A stretch of DNA of 64,000 bases, taken from assembly GCA_036675345.1 (NCBI GenBank), contig JAKFFE010000005.1, positions 92,505-156,504 on the forward strand, read 5' to 3'. Each line of letters opens with the position of its first letter. Position 1 is the stretch's first letter. Origin of the DNA: JALYOC01 sp036675345 (GTDB lineage Bacteria; Myxococcota; Myxococcia; Myxococcales; Myxococcaceae). Both the position numbers and the translations under genes were made by a program. Positions 8,001-18,684 of the stretch are shown in pieces. The notes below the pieces were generated by a model, which worked only from the letters and a program-made list of their open reading frames with translations, was not told the DNA's origin and made no database searches.

Positions 8001-10099
8001 TGAACCGAGGCGACCGCCCGGTCGTCGGAGGCGGTGGCCGAAAGCTGCACGGTCCTGCTAACGGTCGCGGCGTTTGCCGGAGAGGTGATTCCCACCGTCG
8101 GTGGGGTCACATCGTTGTTCACCGTCACCTGGACGTACTGCGAGTAGCGCGAGTTTCCGGCGGCGTCGTAGGCACGAGCCGCGATCCACACCTGGCCATT
8201 GGGGTGGTTCCGCGTGAACCAGTCGTGCCGATAGGGGGCGGCAACGTCGGTGGAGACCAGCGCGCCACCGACGAGGAACTCCACCCGGGTGACGCCGATG
8301 TTGTCGCTGGCGTTGGCGGTGATCGCCACCACTCCCTCTACGGTCGCGTTGGCGGCGGGCGCGGAGAGGCTCACGGTCGGCGCGACCAGGTCATTGTCCA
8401 CGGTGATCGGCACCGAGGTTGCGGCGGTGTTCCCCATCCGATCCCGAGCGTTCAGCCACAGCGTGTGACTGCCGTTGGCGAACCCGCGGGAGTCCCAGGT
8501 TGCGGTGGCGCCGGAGGCGATGACGTTTCCGTTGATCGTCCAGCTCACCGAGGAGAGGACATCGTTGTCGCTCGCCTCGCCCCGCAGCGTGTAGGTCCCC
8601 CGCAGCACCTCGCCGGCCAGCGGCGCGAGCAGGGCAACAGTGGGCGGGGTGGTGTCGTTGTTCACCGTCACCGACAGCGGGTAGTCCCCGGTGCGGCCCG
8701 CGAGGTCATGGGCCCGCGCCAGGAGCTGGACCTGGCTCCCGTCCGGATGGACCCGGGTATTCCAGACGATCGAGTAGTACGGCCCGGTGGTGCTCGAACC
8801 GATCAGCGCCCCATCGGCGAAGTACTCCACCCGGGCCACGCCCACGTCGTCGGTGGCATTCGCGGAGAGCGTCTCGTCGCCGCGGTAGGTCCTTGGCGGG
8901 AAGGTCTGCCCATTGATCGACAGCCTGGGCGCCGCGCTGTCCACCCAGACCGGCACGCTGGCCTCGGTGGAGTTGTTCACCGCGTCGAAGGCGCGGGCGC
9001 GCAGGTCCAGATGCCCGGAGTAGTTCGCGGGCACATCCATCTCATAGGGTGGCGTGTAGTCGGAGCCCACCAAGCTGGTGCCCAGGTAGAAGTCGATGCG
9101 GCTCACCGCGGTGTCATCGGAGGCGTCGGCCCGGGCGCGGAAGGGTGCGAGGATCAGCTCCTCGGTGAGCGGCGCCAGGATCTGCACCGTGGGGGCGGGG
9201 TTGACGGTGACGGTGGTCAGGGCGCTGGCGGTGGCGTTTCCGGCCGCATCGAACGCCCTCACCTGGAGGGAGTGGGTGCCGGGCGCCAGCTGCAGGTTGC
9301 CGCTGAAGGGCGCAGTCGCGTCCGAGGCCTGGACCAGACCCTCCGCCAGAAAGTCGATCCGGGTAACTGCGACGTTGTCGCTCGCGGTCGCGGACACCGA
9401 GAAGCTCTGGGCCATTGTCTGACCGGCGACCGGCGAGCTGATGGCGACGTTGTACGGCGGCGTGGTGTCGGTCCCGGGGGCCACCGCGAAGGCGAGATCG
9501 TCGCGATCGTTGTAGGAGCCGCTGACGCACGGGCCGGTCCCTCCTCCGTAGCGGAACTGCCCGCGAATGGCGGACAGCGCCGAGGCGTTGGCCGGCAGGG
9601 TGAAGGTATGGGAGAGCACCCGCTGCCCGCCGCCGGGAGGGGTGATCGTCTTGAGCAGCGTCCAACTCGGACTGGTGGCACTGGGGGAGAAGTAGAGGTC
9701 CAGCGCGTCTGAGCTGTAACCGGAGTAGGCCCAGACGGTGGCGTCGATCTTCGCCAACTTGCCTGCGGTCAGCACCGCCCCGTCGGTGCTGGAGATCACC
9801 AACCGATCCAGGGACTCGTCACCGTGGAAATAGCCCGCGGTCCCGTCCGCGCAGGTGCCCTGGAGGGTGTTCGGTTGCGACGGCTCGGGGCCCAGGTTGG
9901 CGCGGCCATTGACCTTGATGCCGGTGTCGCACTGGTTGGAGAGCGCACCACACTTCGGCACGCGGAGCGCCGGATCATAGGTGGCGGTCAGCTCCGAGCG
10001 GACGCTCGCCAGCGCCATCCGCTCCGACTCCGGATCGCCGCACGCTACCAACGCCAACGAAAGCGAGACGCCGACGTAAAGCCACCGAAGACCGTGCAT
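5033..10099 (-). CDS. large lipoprotein with about 14 Ig-like repeats
   Basis: The protein has 1688 residues. A lipoprotein signal ends in the lipobox LVAC with Cys20. Residues about 41-214 form a domain of the type seen in myxobacterial surface proteins (PNTLQGTCADGT, YNDRDDLAFAVA). Then come about 14 Ig-like/Big repeats of 85-105 residues. Each opens with a D-x-TPPTV-type strand and a following SDN, and most carry a motif like VEFLVDGAVVGTD. The C-terminal domain (about 1525-1688) resembles the N-terminal one (YDPSFGAPRC against YDPALRVPKC; PNTLDRCFDSAD; RNDVDDLILDFAAP). No catalytic motif is visible. It is likely a long stalk or adhesin displayed on the outer membrane; that role is inferred. 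The gene stands alone between its own terminator and dnaE. Confidence 0.88.
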   Translation of the reverse strand: MHGLRWLYVGVSLSLALVACGDPESERMALASVRSELTATYDPALRVPKCGALSNQCDTGIKVNGRANLGPEPSQPNTLQGTCADGTAGYFHGDESLDRLVISSTDGAVLTAGKLAKIDATVWAYSGYSSDALDLYFSPSATSPSWTLLKTITPPGGGQRVLSHTFTLPANASALSAIRGQFRYGGGTGPCVSGSYNDRDDLAFAVAPGTDTTPPYNVAISSPVAGQTMAQSFSVSATASDNVAVTRIDFLAEGLVQASDATAPFSGNLQLAPGTHSLQVRAFDAAGNATASALTTVTVNPAPTVQILAPLTEELILAPFRARADASDDTAVSRIDFYLGTSLVGSDYTPPYEMDVPANYSGHLDLRARAFDAVNNSTEASVPVWVDSAAPRLSINGQTFPPRTYRGDETLSANATDDVGVARVEYFADGALIGSSTTGPYYSIVWNTRVHPDGSQVQLLARAHDLAGRTGDYPLSVTVNNDTTPPTVALLAPLAGEVLRGTYTLRGEASDNDVLSSVSWTINGNVIASGATATWDSRGFANGSHTLWLNARDRMGNTAATSVPITVDNDLVAPTVSLSAPAANATVEGVVAITANASDNIGVTRVEFLVGGALVSTDVAAPYRHDWFTRNHPNGQVWIAARAYDAAGNSRYSQYVQVTVNNDVTPPTVGITSPANAATVSRTVQLSATASDDRAVASVQFTLDGQVIGTLSGPPYTLGWDSLTVPNGQHLIGARASDGALNVGETSVVVTVDNDQLSPSVVLTAPLAGARITGAVTVAANASDNVGVTQVEFLVDGAVVGTDVASPWSHTWTPTATLNGPRTLTARARDAAGNVTTSAAVGVLVELDDVPPQVSRAHPVAGDVIYGAQLFEITASDPSGLKRIELRVQWSSTSCGGALGVTATCVLGVDANFNPPGPGTVTLLAEDNRGNVYEELIFVTFEHDLTPPTVSLTQPAQGSTLTGPVQLLAEVTDDVRVNSVEFLVDGVAVATTFEPPHTLEWDSAAVADGPHTLSVVAWDSAYNQATAEVQIVTANGVVGPDTSGPQLTNGPAGGQVLREPTTWTVTASDPGGVQWVELHTPTNFSFCDGFPPGATSAVCEVTFDPNGLENGPAMLTLRSGDSFGNLVEQVVFVTVENDLTPPSVVITTPSMDAPLTGLVRIAAEVSDQSQIAEVLFIADGYVIGAATAPPWEVFWDTTPEANRSLGIVAHARDTAGNWGMSDLVMVHITHSVGPPELSGGPTEGEEILAPVTWQLTATDAQGVSILELLTPTGAITCVPPGGEPALQAFSCAATFDPTGVAPGLATLVLRAGDTTGLLSMREIQVFIGPDLDPPEPAVSFPVEGLTVYGTVELSTYIAEDRTVQWVEWILDGALVTRLTTPPFSLSWDTRGVPNGSHQVRVAAAGSRGGPTLSPPVHFMVDNRPLRIASPLPGAQVSPQVEILAESDVPVACVELFIDGVYSGTDFEPPFVFTPAPFAPGSTPSFQAFARCGSMPAHSVPVAVTVTDLPVSGPGVAEYDPSFGAPRCVASGAPGCDSSRLLFGRGPSAPFPGGEPNAPNTLDRCFDSADYDPGDLFGIDRILVETVWNEPLKPWSEVRVSITGVRDSNEVIDVFFRSEAGFNPWQHLGNYGGTSGPYSITVPSFVLSGAPQQAIRVVSRSPYHPPRPCPDPDYPRNDVDDLILDFAAP

Positions 10100-10240
10100 T
10101 TAAGCCCCCCCCTACGGAGACACCCCTGGGTGGGGGTGACTGTACGGGAGCGGCGCCCGGGTTCGACATGAAAAAGGGATACCCCGTAAATTACGTCCAC
10201 CGGGCTGGGAGGCCTTTGGGAGTAACCGGAGAGAGCAGCC

Positions 10241-13831
<3,591 letters not shown>

Positions 13832-13958
13832 GGCTGTTGGGCCCCGGATGGTTGAACCGGCCGAATGTAAGGGAAGGGGCTGACGTGGCCGACAGCCCCT
13901 TTGGACAGGTCACGAATCGCAACCACCCGCTCTATCCTCCCGGAGCGAGGGACGCCAC

Positions 13959-14966
13959 ATGCGCAGGGTTCAACGGGCAGCGGCAACCGGGGTGCTGGCG
14001 GGACTGGTCGCCCTGGGGGCGGTCAGCGGGTGCGCCGCCGCGCCTCCGGCCCTGGTGGTCCCGGTGGCCCCCCCCGAGCCAATCCCGGCCTCCCCCCCGG
14101 ATCCGGTGACCGTGGCGCTGGCGGAGCCCTCCCCGGTCCCCTCCCCCTGTGGGGAGACCATCCCCGGGTGGCGGGCCTTCGCCCGGCCCGGACGGATGGT
14201 GGTGCTGGGAGAGAAGCCCGGGTCCCACGAGATCCCGGGCTTCGTGGGAGACGCGGTCTGCCAGGCCGCGCAGGGGGGGCTGGCGGTCCACGTGGCGCTG
14301 GAGATTCCCCGGCTGGAGCAGCCGCTGGTGGACGCCTATCTGGCCAGCGAGGGCACCGCGGAGGACCGGGCCCGGCTGTTCCGGGGCGGGATGTGGCACC
14401 GGATGTACGAGGACGGCCGCAGCAGCAGCGCGGTGGCGGACCTGATCGAACGGGTGCGGGCGTTGCGTCAGGCCGGCCAGCCGGTCTCGCTGCACTTCTA
14501 TGACGAACTCCAGGAGCCGGGCAGCCCCAAGGAACAGCGGCTGGCGGCCAACCTGGTCTCGCTTTGGAAGCAGGCCCCGCGCGACCTGTATGTGGTGCTG
14601 ACCGGCAACATCCACGCCCGCACCGTGGTGGGCGTGGCCTGGGACAAGCGCTTCGAGCCGATGGGCTATCACCTGGCCAGCGCGCTGCCCGACGTGCTGG
14701 TGCTGGACGCCCAGTACACCGGCGGCGACTCCTGGGTGTGTGAGCTCTCCCGCTGGGGTCGGCGGCTGGACTGCGGCGCCCGGCCCGCGGGCATCCCCCG
14801 CCGGGCGTTCTGGGCCCAGGAGCGGCCCAAGCTGACCAATGGCCGGCTGGCCTCGCGCTTCGCCGGGAGCTTCAGCGCACCGTCCGCGGAGGGGTACCAC
14901 GGGATCTTCTTCGTGGGCCGGCTGACCCCGGCCTCGCCGGCGGTGGACCGGATCGCCAGCCGGTGA
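13959..14966 (+). CDS. ChaN/Tiki-superfamily-like lipoprotein
   Basis: The protein has 335 residues. The signal peptide ends in the lipobox VSGC (Cys24), followed by a Pro/Ala-rich spacer to about residue 60. The folded part has the spaced signature of the TIKI/ChaN/erythromycin-esterase superfamily: VLGEKPGSHE, then VALEIPR, and a late VLTGNIHARTV strand. Members include heme-binding ChaN and metallo-hydrolases. The family call rests on these short motifs, so substrate and activity are open. It would be anchored in the periplasm or outer membrane. The first ATG after the divergent dnaE start is used. The AI-2E-type permease gene starts 79 bases downstream on the same strand. Confidence 0.6.
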   Translation: MRRVQRAAATGVLAGLVALGAVSGCAAAPPALVVPVAPPEPIPASPPDPVTVALAEPSPVPSPCGETIPGWRAFARPGRMVVLGEKPGSHEIPGFVGDAVCQAAQGGLAVHVALEIPRLEQPLVDAYLASEGTAEDRARLFRGGMWHRMYEDGRSSSAVADLIERVRALRQAGQPVSLHFYDELQEPGSPKEQRLAANLVSLWKQAPRDLYVVLTGNIHARTVVGVAWDKRFEPMGYHLASALPDVLVLDAQYTGGDSWVCELSRWGRRLDCGARPAGIPRRAFWAQERPKLTNGRLASRFAGSFSAPSAEGYHGIFFVGRLTPASPAVDRIASR

Positions 14967-15045
14967 ACGGCGGGCAGGCAGCCGACTGAGCGCCTGCTGA
15001 TTGCCGCCCTCCCCTCCCCCCCTCACCTTCCTGCTGGGAGGGTTC

Positions 15046-16188
15046 ATGGAGGGGGAGCGAGCGGCAAACAGATCGCAGGTCACCGTGAGGACCGTGGCGG
15101 TGGTGTGCTTCACGGTGCTGGGCATCGCGGCGCTGGCGAAGGTCGCGCTGAGCGCCACCTATGCGCTGGGGATCCTGGTGGGCTCGATCCTGGTGGCGAT
15201 CGCCCTGCACCACGGGGTGGACTTCCTGCAGCGTCACCGCTTCCGGCGCCGCCCGGCGATCCTCACCGTGCTGGCGGTCTTCTTCGGGGTGCTGGGGCTG
15301 CTGTTCCTGCTGATCCTCCCCCCGGCGATCAACCAGGCCCGGGAGCTGGTGACCCGCGCACCGGAGCTGGTGGACCAGGCCCAGAAGACCGACCTCTATC
15401 TGCGGATCAACGAGCGGGTCCCGCTGGACCAGGGGCTGGAATACCTGCGTCGCCGCGGCACCGCCGAACCCGCCACGGTGATGCAGCCGGCGCTGCACGC
15501 GGTGGGGGTGTTCATCAAGATGCTGGGCGCGGTGGTGGCGATCCTCGCCACTTCGATCATCGTGCTGTTGTTCGGAGGATCGCTGGTCAAGCGCGGGCTG
15601 GGGGAGATGCTGCCCACCACCCGGGAACGCTACGAGCGGGTGCTGCACAAGATCTACGTCGCGGTCGGCGGGTACCTCAGCGGCCTGGGCCTGGTGTGTG
15701 GGCTCAACGCGGTGGCCACCACCGTGCTGCTGCTGGTGCTGCAGGTGCCCTTCTTCCTGCCCCTGGGGCTGCTCTCCGGTCTCTCCAGCATGATCCCCTT
15801 CGTGGGCATCGTGCTGGCGGGGACGATCATCACCGTGGTGGCGCTGGTGGCCGGCGGGGTGGGCAAGGCCATCGCCTGCGTGGTGTTCTTCTTCGTCTAC
15901 CAGCAGCTGGAGAACCACGTGCTGGCGCCGATGATCTACCGCAAGACGGTGGACGTGAACCCGTTCGTGAACGTGGCGGTCTTGCTGGTGCTCTCCGAGC
16001 TGGCCGGGATCCCCGGGGCGATCCTGGCGGTGCCGGCGATCGCCGCCTTCCAGATCGTGATCCGGGAGGTGTTCCGGTACCGCCGCGAGCAGCTGGATGC
16101 TCCGCGCCACGGCCCGCTCAGCCAGCCGGTGCCGCGGCAGGAGCTGGAGGCGGAAGCCGAGGCGGAGTCCAGCCACCTCCACTCCTGA
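15046..16188 (+). CDS. AI-2E family transporter (PerM-type membrane protein)
   Basis: The protein has 380 residues and about seven or eight hydrophobic segments. It begins with a charged tail and then RTVAVVCFTVLGIAALAKVA. The central soluble stretch (about residues 90-160) and the late conserved helices LPLGLLSGLSSMIPFVGIVL and LSELAGIPGAILAVPAIAAF are hallmarks of the PF01594 family. That family includes E. coli TqsA/YdiK and many putative exporters of unknown substrate. The ATG at 15046 is preceded by a clear GGGAGGG; a TTG 45 bases upstream keeps the frame open but is less likely. Its stop lies only 3 bases from the stop of the convergent gene. Confidence 0.9.
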   Translation: MEGERAANRSQVTVRTVAVVCFTVLGIAALAKVALSATYALGILVGSILVAIALHHGVDFLQRHRFRRRPAILTVLAVFFGVLGLLFLLILPPAINQARELVTRAPELVDQAQKTDLYLRINERVPLDQGLEYLRRRGTAEPATVMQPALHAVGVFIKMLGAVVAILATSIIVLLFGGSLVKRGLGEMLPTTRERYERVLHKIYVAVGGYLSGLGLVCGLNAVATTVLLLVLQVPFFLPLGLLSGLSSMIPFVGIVLAGTIITVVALVAGGVGKAIACVVFFFVYQQLENHVLAPMIYRKTVDVNPFVNVAVLLVLSELAGIPGAILAVPAIAAFQIVIREVFRYRREQLDAPRHGPLSQPVPRQELEAEAEAESSHLHS

Positions 16189-16191
16189 GGC

Positions 16192-16959
16192 TCAGACCCC
16201 GCGGCGGCGCTGCTCGCCTTCGATCATCACCCGCTCGGCCTTGAGGCGGGAGAAGTTCCACAGCAGCGCGTTGGGCTGCATCCCCATGTGGGTCCGCAGC
16301 TCCAGCCGCAGGTTCTCCAGCGAGCTCTTCACCTCCGAGAGCCGGGCGGCCAGCTCGTCGGAGGTGGAGAACAACAGGTTCAGCACCTCGTCCAGCTCCA
16401 GCCGCCCCTCCAGGTCCTTGTCCAGGGCCTTGAGGGACAGCGGGGGGCGCTTCTCCGCGGTGAGCGCGCGCTCGATCGCCGACTGCAGCTTGCCTGCCTC
16501 GCCCATGAAGGCGTCCACCGTCTCCGCCGCGTTCATCGCCAGGTAGCCGCGGGTCAACTCGGCCAGGAACGGGACCCGGGCGGCGGGGGCGGACTTCTTG
16601 CCCAGCAGCCCCCACACCACCGCGTCCACCCCGTCTCCGCCCACCTGCTCCACCGCCTGACGCACGAAGGGCAGCCAGTTCTGCTTTACCTCCCGGCGCA
16701 CCTCGTCCGGCGCGGCCATCGGTGCGGGCGAGCTGACCAGGGCCAGCCTCAGCGCCGAGCGCAGGCCGGAGGAGATCTCCTCGGTGGAGAGGGTGGCCCG
16801 GGGGGTCCCGGCCCGCTCTCGCCAGTTCCCCTGGGAGACCTCCGGGGCGGCCTTCTGCAGCTTGGACTTGAGGGTGGGATCGATCTGGATCTGGGAGTCC
16901 TGATACAGGTCCGCCAGCGGTCCATCGTCGTCTGGCCGGGAGGGCTTGTCGGAGCTCAT
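16192..16959 (-). CDS. uncharacterised 255-residue protein
   Basis: I do not recognise a family. The first 60 residues are polar and probably disordered (MSSDKPSRPDDDGP). The rest is predicted mostly helical, with an amphipathic C-terminal third (SSLENLRLELRTHMGMQPNA) that could form a coiled coil. There is no signal peptide or membrane segment, so it should be cytoplasmic. Codon use matches the neighbours. It is divergent from the methyltransferase gene, with about 50 bases between starts, so the two may share a regulatory region. Its 3' end almost touches the AI-2E gene. A LLGKKSAPAARVPF segment and a conserved-looking FLAELTRGYLAMNAAETVD helix may help a profile search. Confidence 0.75.
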   Translation of the reverse strand: MSSDKPSRPDDDGPLADLYQDSQIQIDPTLKSKLQKAAPEVSQGNWRERAGTPRATLSTEEISSGLRSALRLALVSSPAPMAAPDEVRREVKQNWLPFVRQAVEQVGGDGVDAVVWGLLGKKSAPAARVPFLAELTRGYLAMNAAETVDAFMGEAGKLQSAIERALTAEKRPPLSLKALDKDLEGRLELDEVLNLLFSTSDELAARLSEVKSSLENLRLELRTHMGMQPNALLWNFSRLKAERVMIEGEQRRRGV

Positions 16960-17010
16960 TGGCTAGCCGGATATGTTCCTACGCCAGGCGAGTCAAAGGA
17001 AGGGTGCGCG

Positions 17011-18549
17011 GTGCGAAGCGTGGCGGTGGAGGACGGGTTGCTGGACGAGGAGGCGTTGGCCCTGGCCTTCTCCCCCGGCGAGCGGCTGGACCGCGGCATC
17101 TTCTTCACCCCCGCGGCGCTGGTGCAGGAGGTCCTGGGGAGGGTCCAGGCCTACCTCCCCCCCCATCGCCCCCTGGCGATCATCGACCCTGCCTGTGGGG
17201 CCGGGGCCTTCCTGGCCGGGGCGCGGGAGAGGTTTCCCCAGGCGTCGCTGTGGGGACTGGAGCTGTCCGCGGCCTCGGCGGCCATCGCCCGGGAACGCAC
17301 CGGCGCCACCATCCTCGAGGCAGACGCGCTGCGCGGCGGGGCCCAGGCGCTGCCCTCCCATCCGTTCGAGGTGTGGGTGGGAAATCCGCCTTATAACGGC
17401 ACCTCCCCGCTGCTGGCCGACCCGGAGGAGGTGGAGCGGATCCGGACCCTGCTTCCGGGGGTGGAATTGCCGCGCGGGACCAGCCTCCGCGACGACTACG
17501 CGCTTTTCCTGCTCACCGCCGCCGCCCGGCTGCGGACCCGGGAGGGGGTGCTGGCCTTCATCACCCCCTCCTCTCTGCTGGACAGCTTCGTGTACGCGCC
17601 GCTGCGGCTGGCCCTGCTCTCGGCGCTGCGGCTGAGGGAGGTGCTCTCCTTGGGGAGCGGGCTGTTCCGCGGGACCCGGGTCCAGACCTGCGTCACCCTC
17701 TGGACCGCCCCCGGCCCTACCCCCGGGACGGTGCGCTTCCACTCCCGGAGCGGGAGCGGGGCCTTCGCCGCGACCCAGCTGGGTCCGGCGGTGGAGTTCC
17801 GGCCCGAAGGCCCGGACTGGACGCTGCGCCCGGAGGACCCCGAGGCCAGGGCGCTGGACGAGGCCTGGTCGCGGGCGGGTGAGCCGCTGGATGTGGCGGT
17901 GCCCTTGAGCCGCTGCGGGGTGAAGACCCGCTTCGACGAGCTGCTGGTGGACCCGGACCCGCAGCGGCTGTGGGAGCGGGTCTCCCACTTCCTCAGCACC
18001 CCCGAAGAGGACCTGGAGACGTTCGCCGCCGGGTGGGAGCTGGCGCCCCGGCTGCTGCCCAAGCTGCGGGCCCTGCGGGCCTCACTTCCCGCCGGCATCC
18101 GGCCGGACCGGGGCGCGGTGCGTCGCTTCTTCCAGTACGCCGGCGCCCGGCACCAGGACGGGATCCCGGAGGCGGACCGGGCCTTCTGCTACCTGGATCG
18201 CCGGCTGATCCCCCGGGGCGACCACCGACTGCGGGGAGACTTCGATCCCCACCTCTGCCCGCAGAAGTTGATCTTCAACCTCCGCGAGTCGCCCCTCTCC
18301 GCCACGGTGATCGATTCGCCCGGCTGCGTGCACATGTACCGGCACGCCCGCTTCGCGCCCCTGTGGGTGGACGGCCAGCCCAACCTCTCCCCCCGGGCGC
18401 TGCGGCTGGCCCAACGGCTGGGGAGTCCGTGGGCGGTGTTCCAGTCCATCGCCCGGTTCATCCACTCCGCCCCGGTCCAGGAGGTCTGGGCGCCGGCCTA
18501 CGCCACCCGCCGGGTGCTGCCGGTGCCGCTGGACCAGCTGACCGGCTGA
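17011..18549 (+). CDS. stand-alone N6-adenine DNA methyltransferase (Eco57I-like)
   Basis: The protein has 512 residues. Motif I (SAM binding) is IIDPACGAGAFLAGA near residues 60-75. Motif IV is VGNPPYNGTSPL near 127, the NPPY form typical of N6-adenine methylases. The order, with a long target-recognition region after motif IV, fits the gamma class seen in Eco57I and type ISP enzymes. The C-terminal 250 residues (for example CYLDRRLIPRGDH) would be the recognition domain. The GTG at 17011 has AAGGAAGG about 8 bases upstream; the frame is open further upstream but lacks a better start. No restriction endonuclease, helicase or specificity subunit is adjacent, so it looks solitary. Its target is unknown. 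Confidence 0.85.
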   Translation: MRSVAVEDGLLDEEALALAFSPGERLDRGIFFTPAALVQEVLGRVQAYLPPHRPLAIIDPACGAGAFLAGARERFPQASLWGLELSAASAAIARERTGATILEADALRGGAQALPSHPFEVWVGNPPYNGTSPLLADPEEVERIRTLLPGVELPRGTSLRDDYALFLLTAAARLRTREGVLAFITPSSLLDSFVYAPLRLALLSALRLREVLSLGSGLFRGTRVQTCVTLWTAPGPTPGTVRFHSRSGSGAFAATQLGPAVEFRPEGPDWTLRPEDPEARALDEAWSRAGEPLDVAVPLSRCGVKTRFDELLVDPDPQRLWERVSHFLSTPEEDLETFAAGWELAPRLLPKLRALRASLPAGIRPDRGAVRRFFQYAGARHQDGIPEADRAFCYLDRRLIPRGDHRLRGDFDPHLCPQKLIFNLRESPLSATVIDSPGCVHMYRHARFAPLWVDGQPNLSPRALRLAQRLGSPWAVFQSIARFIHSAPVQEVWAPAYATRRVLPVPLDQLTG

Positions 18550-18684
18550 GACACACCTGTCCACCGCGGTGGATGCACCGTCCCTTCGAGCGGACGGGGT
18601 TGCCGGGATGGCCGGGGGGGAAATCGGCGCGGCCTGGGACCTGCACCGGGGCGGTTGTTTCCCGCCCCCCGGAGCCACCTTCCC

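Noticed and set aside
6008..9712. 1234-codon open frame on the plus strand inside the Ig-repeat gene
   Set aside because: It is the antisense shadow of the Ig repeats; its apparent repeats mirror them and the protein has no recognisable fold.
10121..10138. CACCCC/GGGGTG hairpin before the Ig-repeat gene as a riboswitch
   Set aside because: A six-base GC stem alone is expected by chance in DNA this GC-rich, and no known aptamer core is visible.
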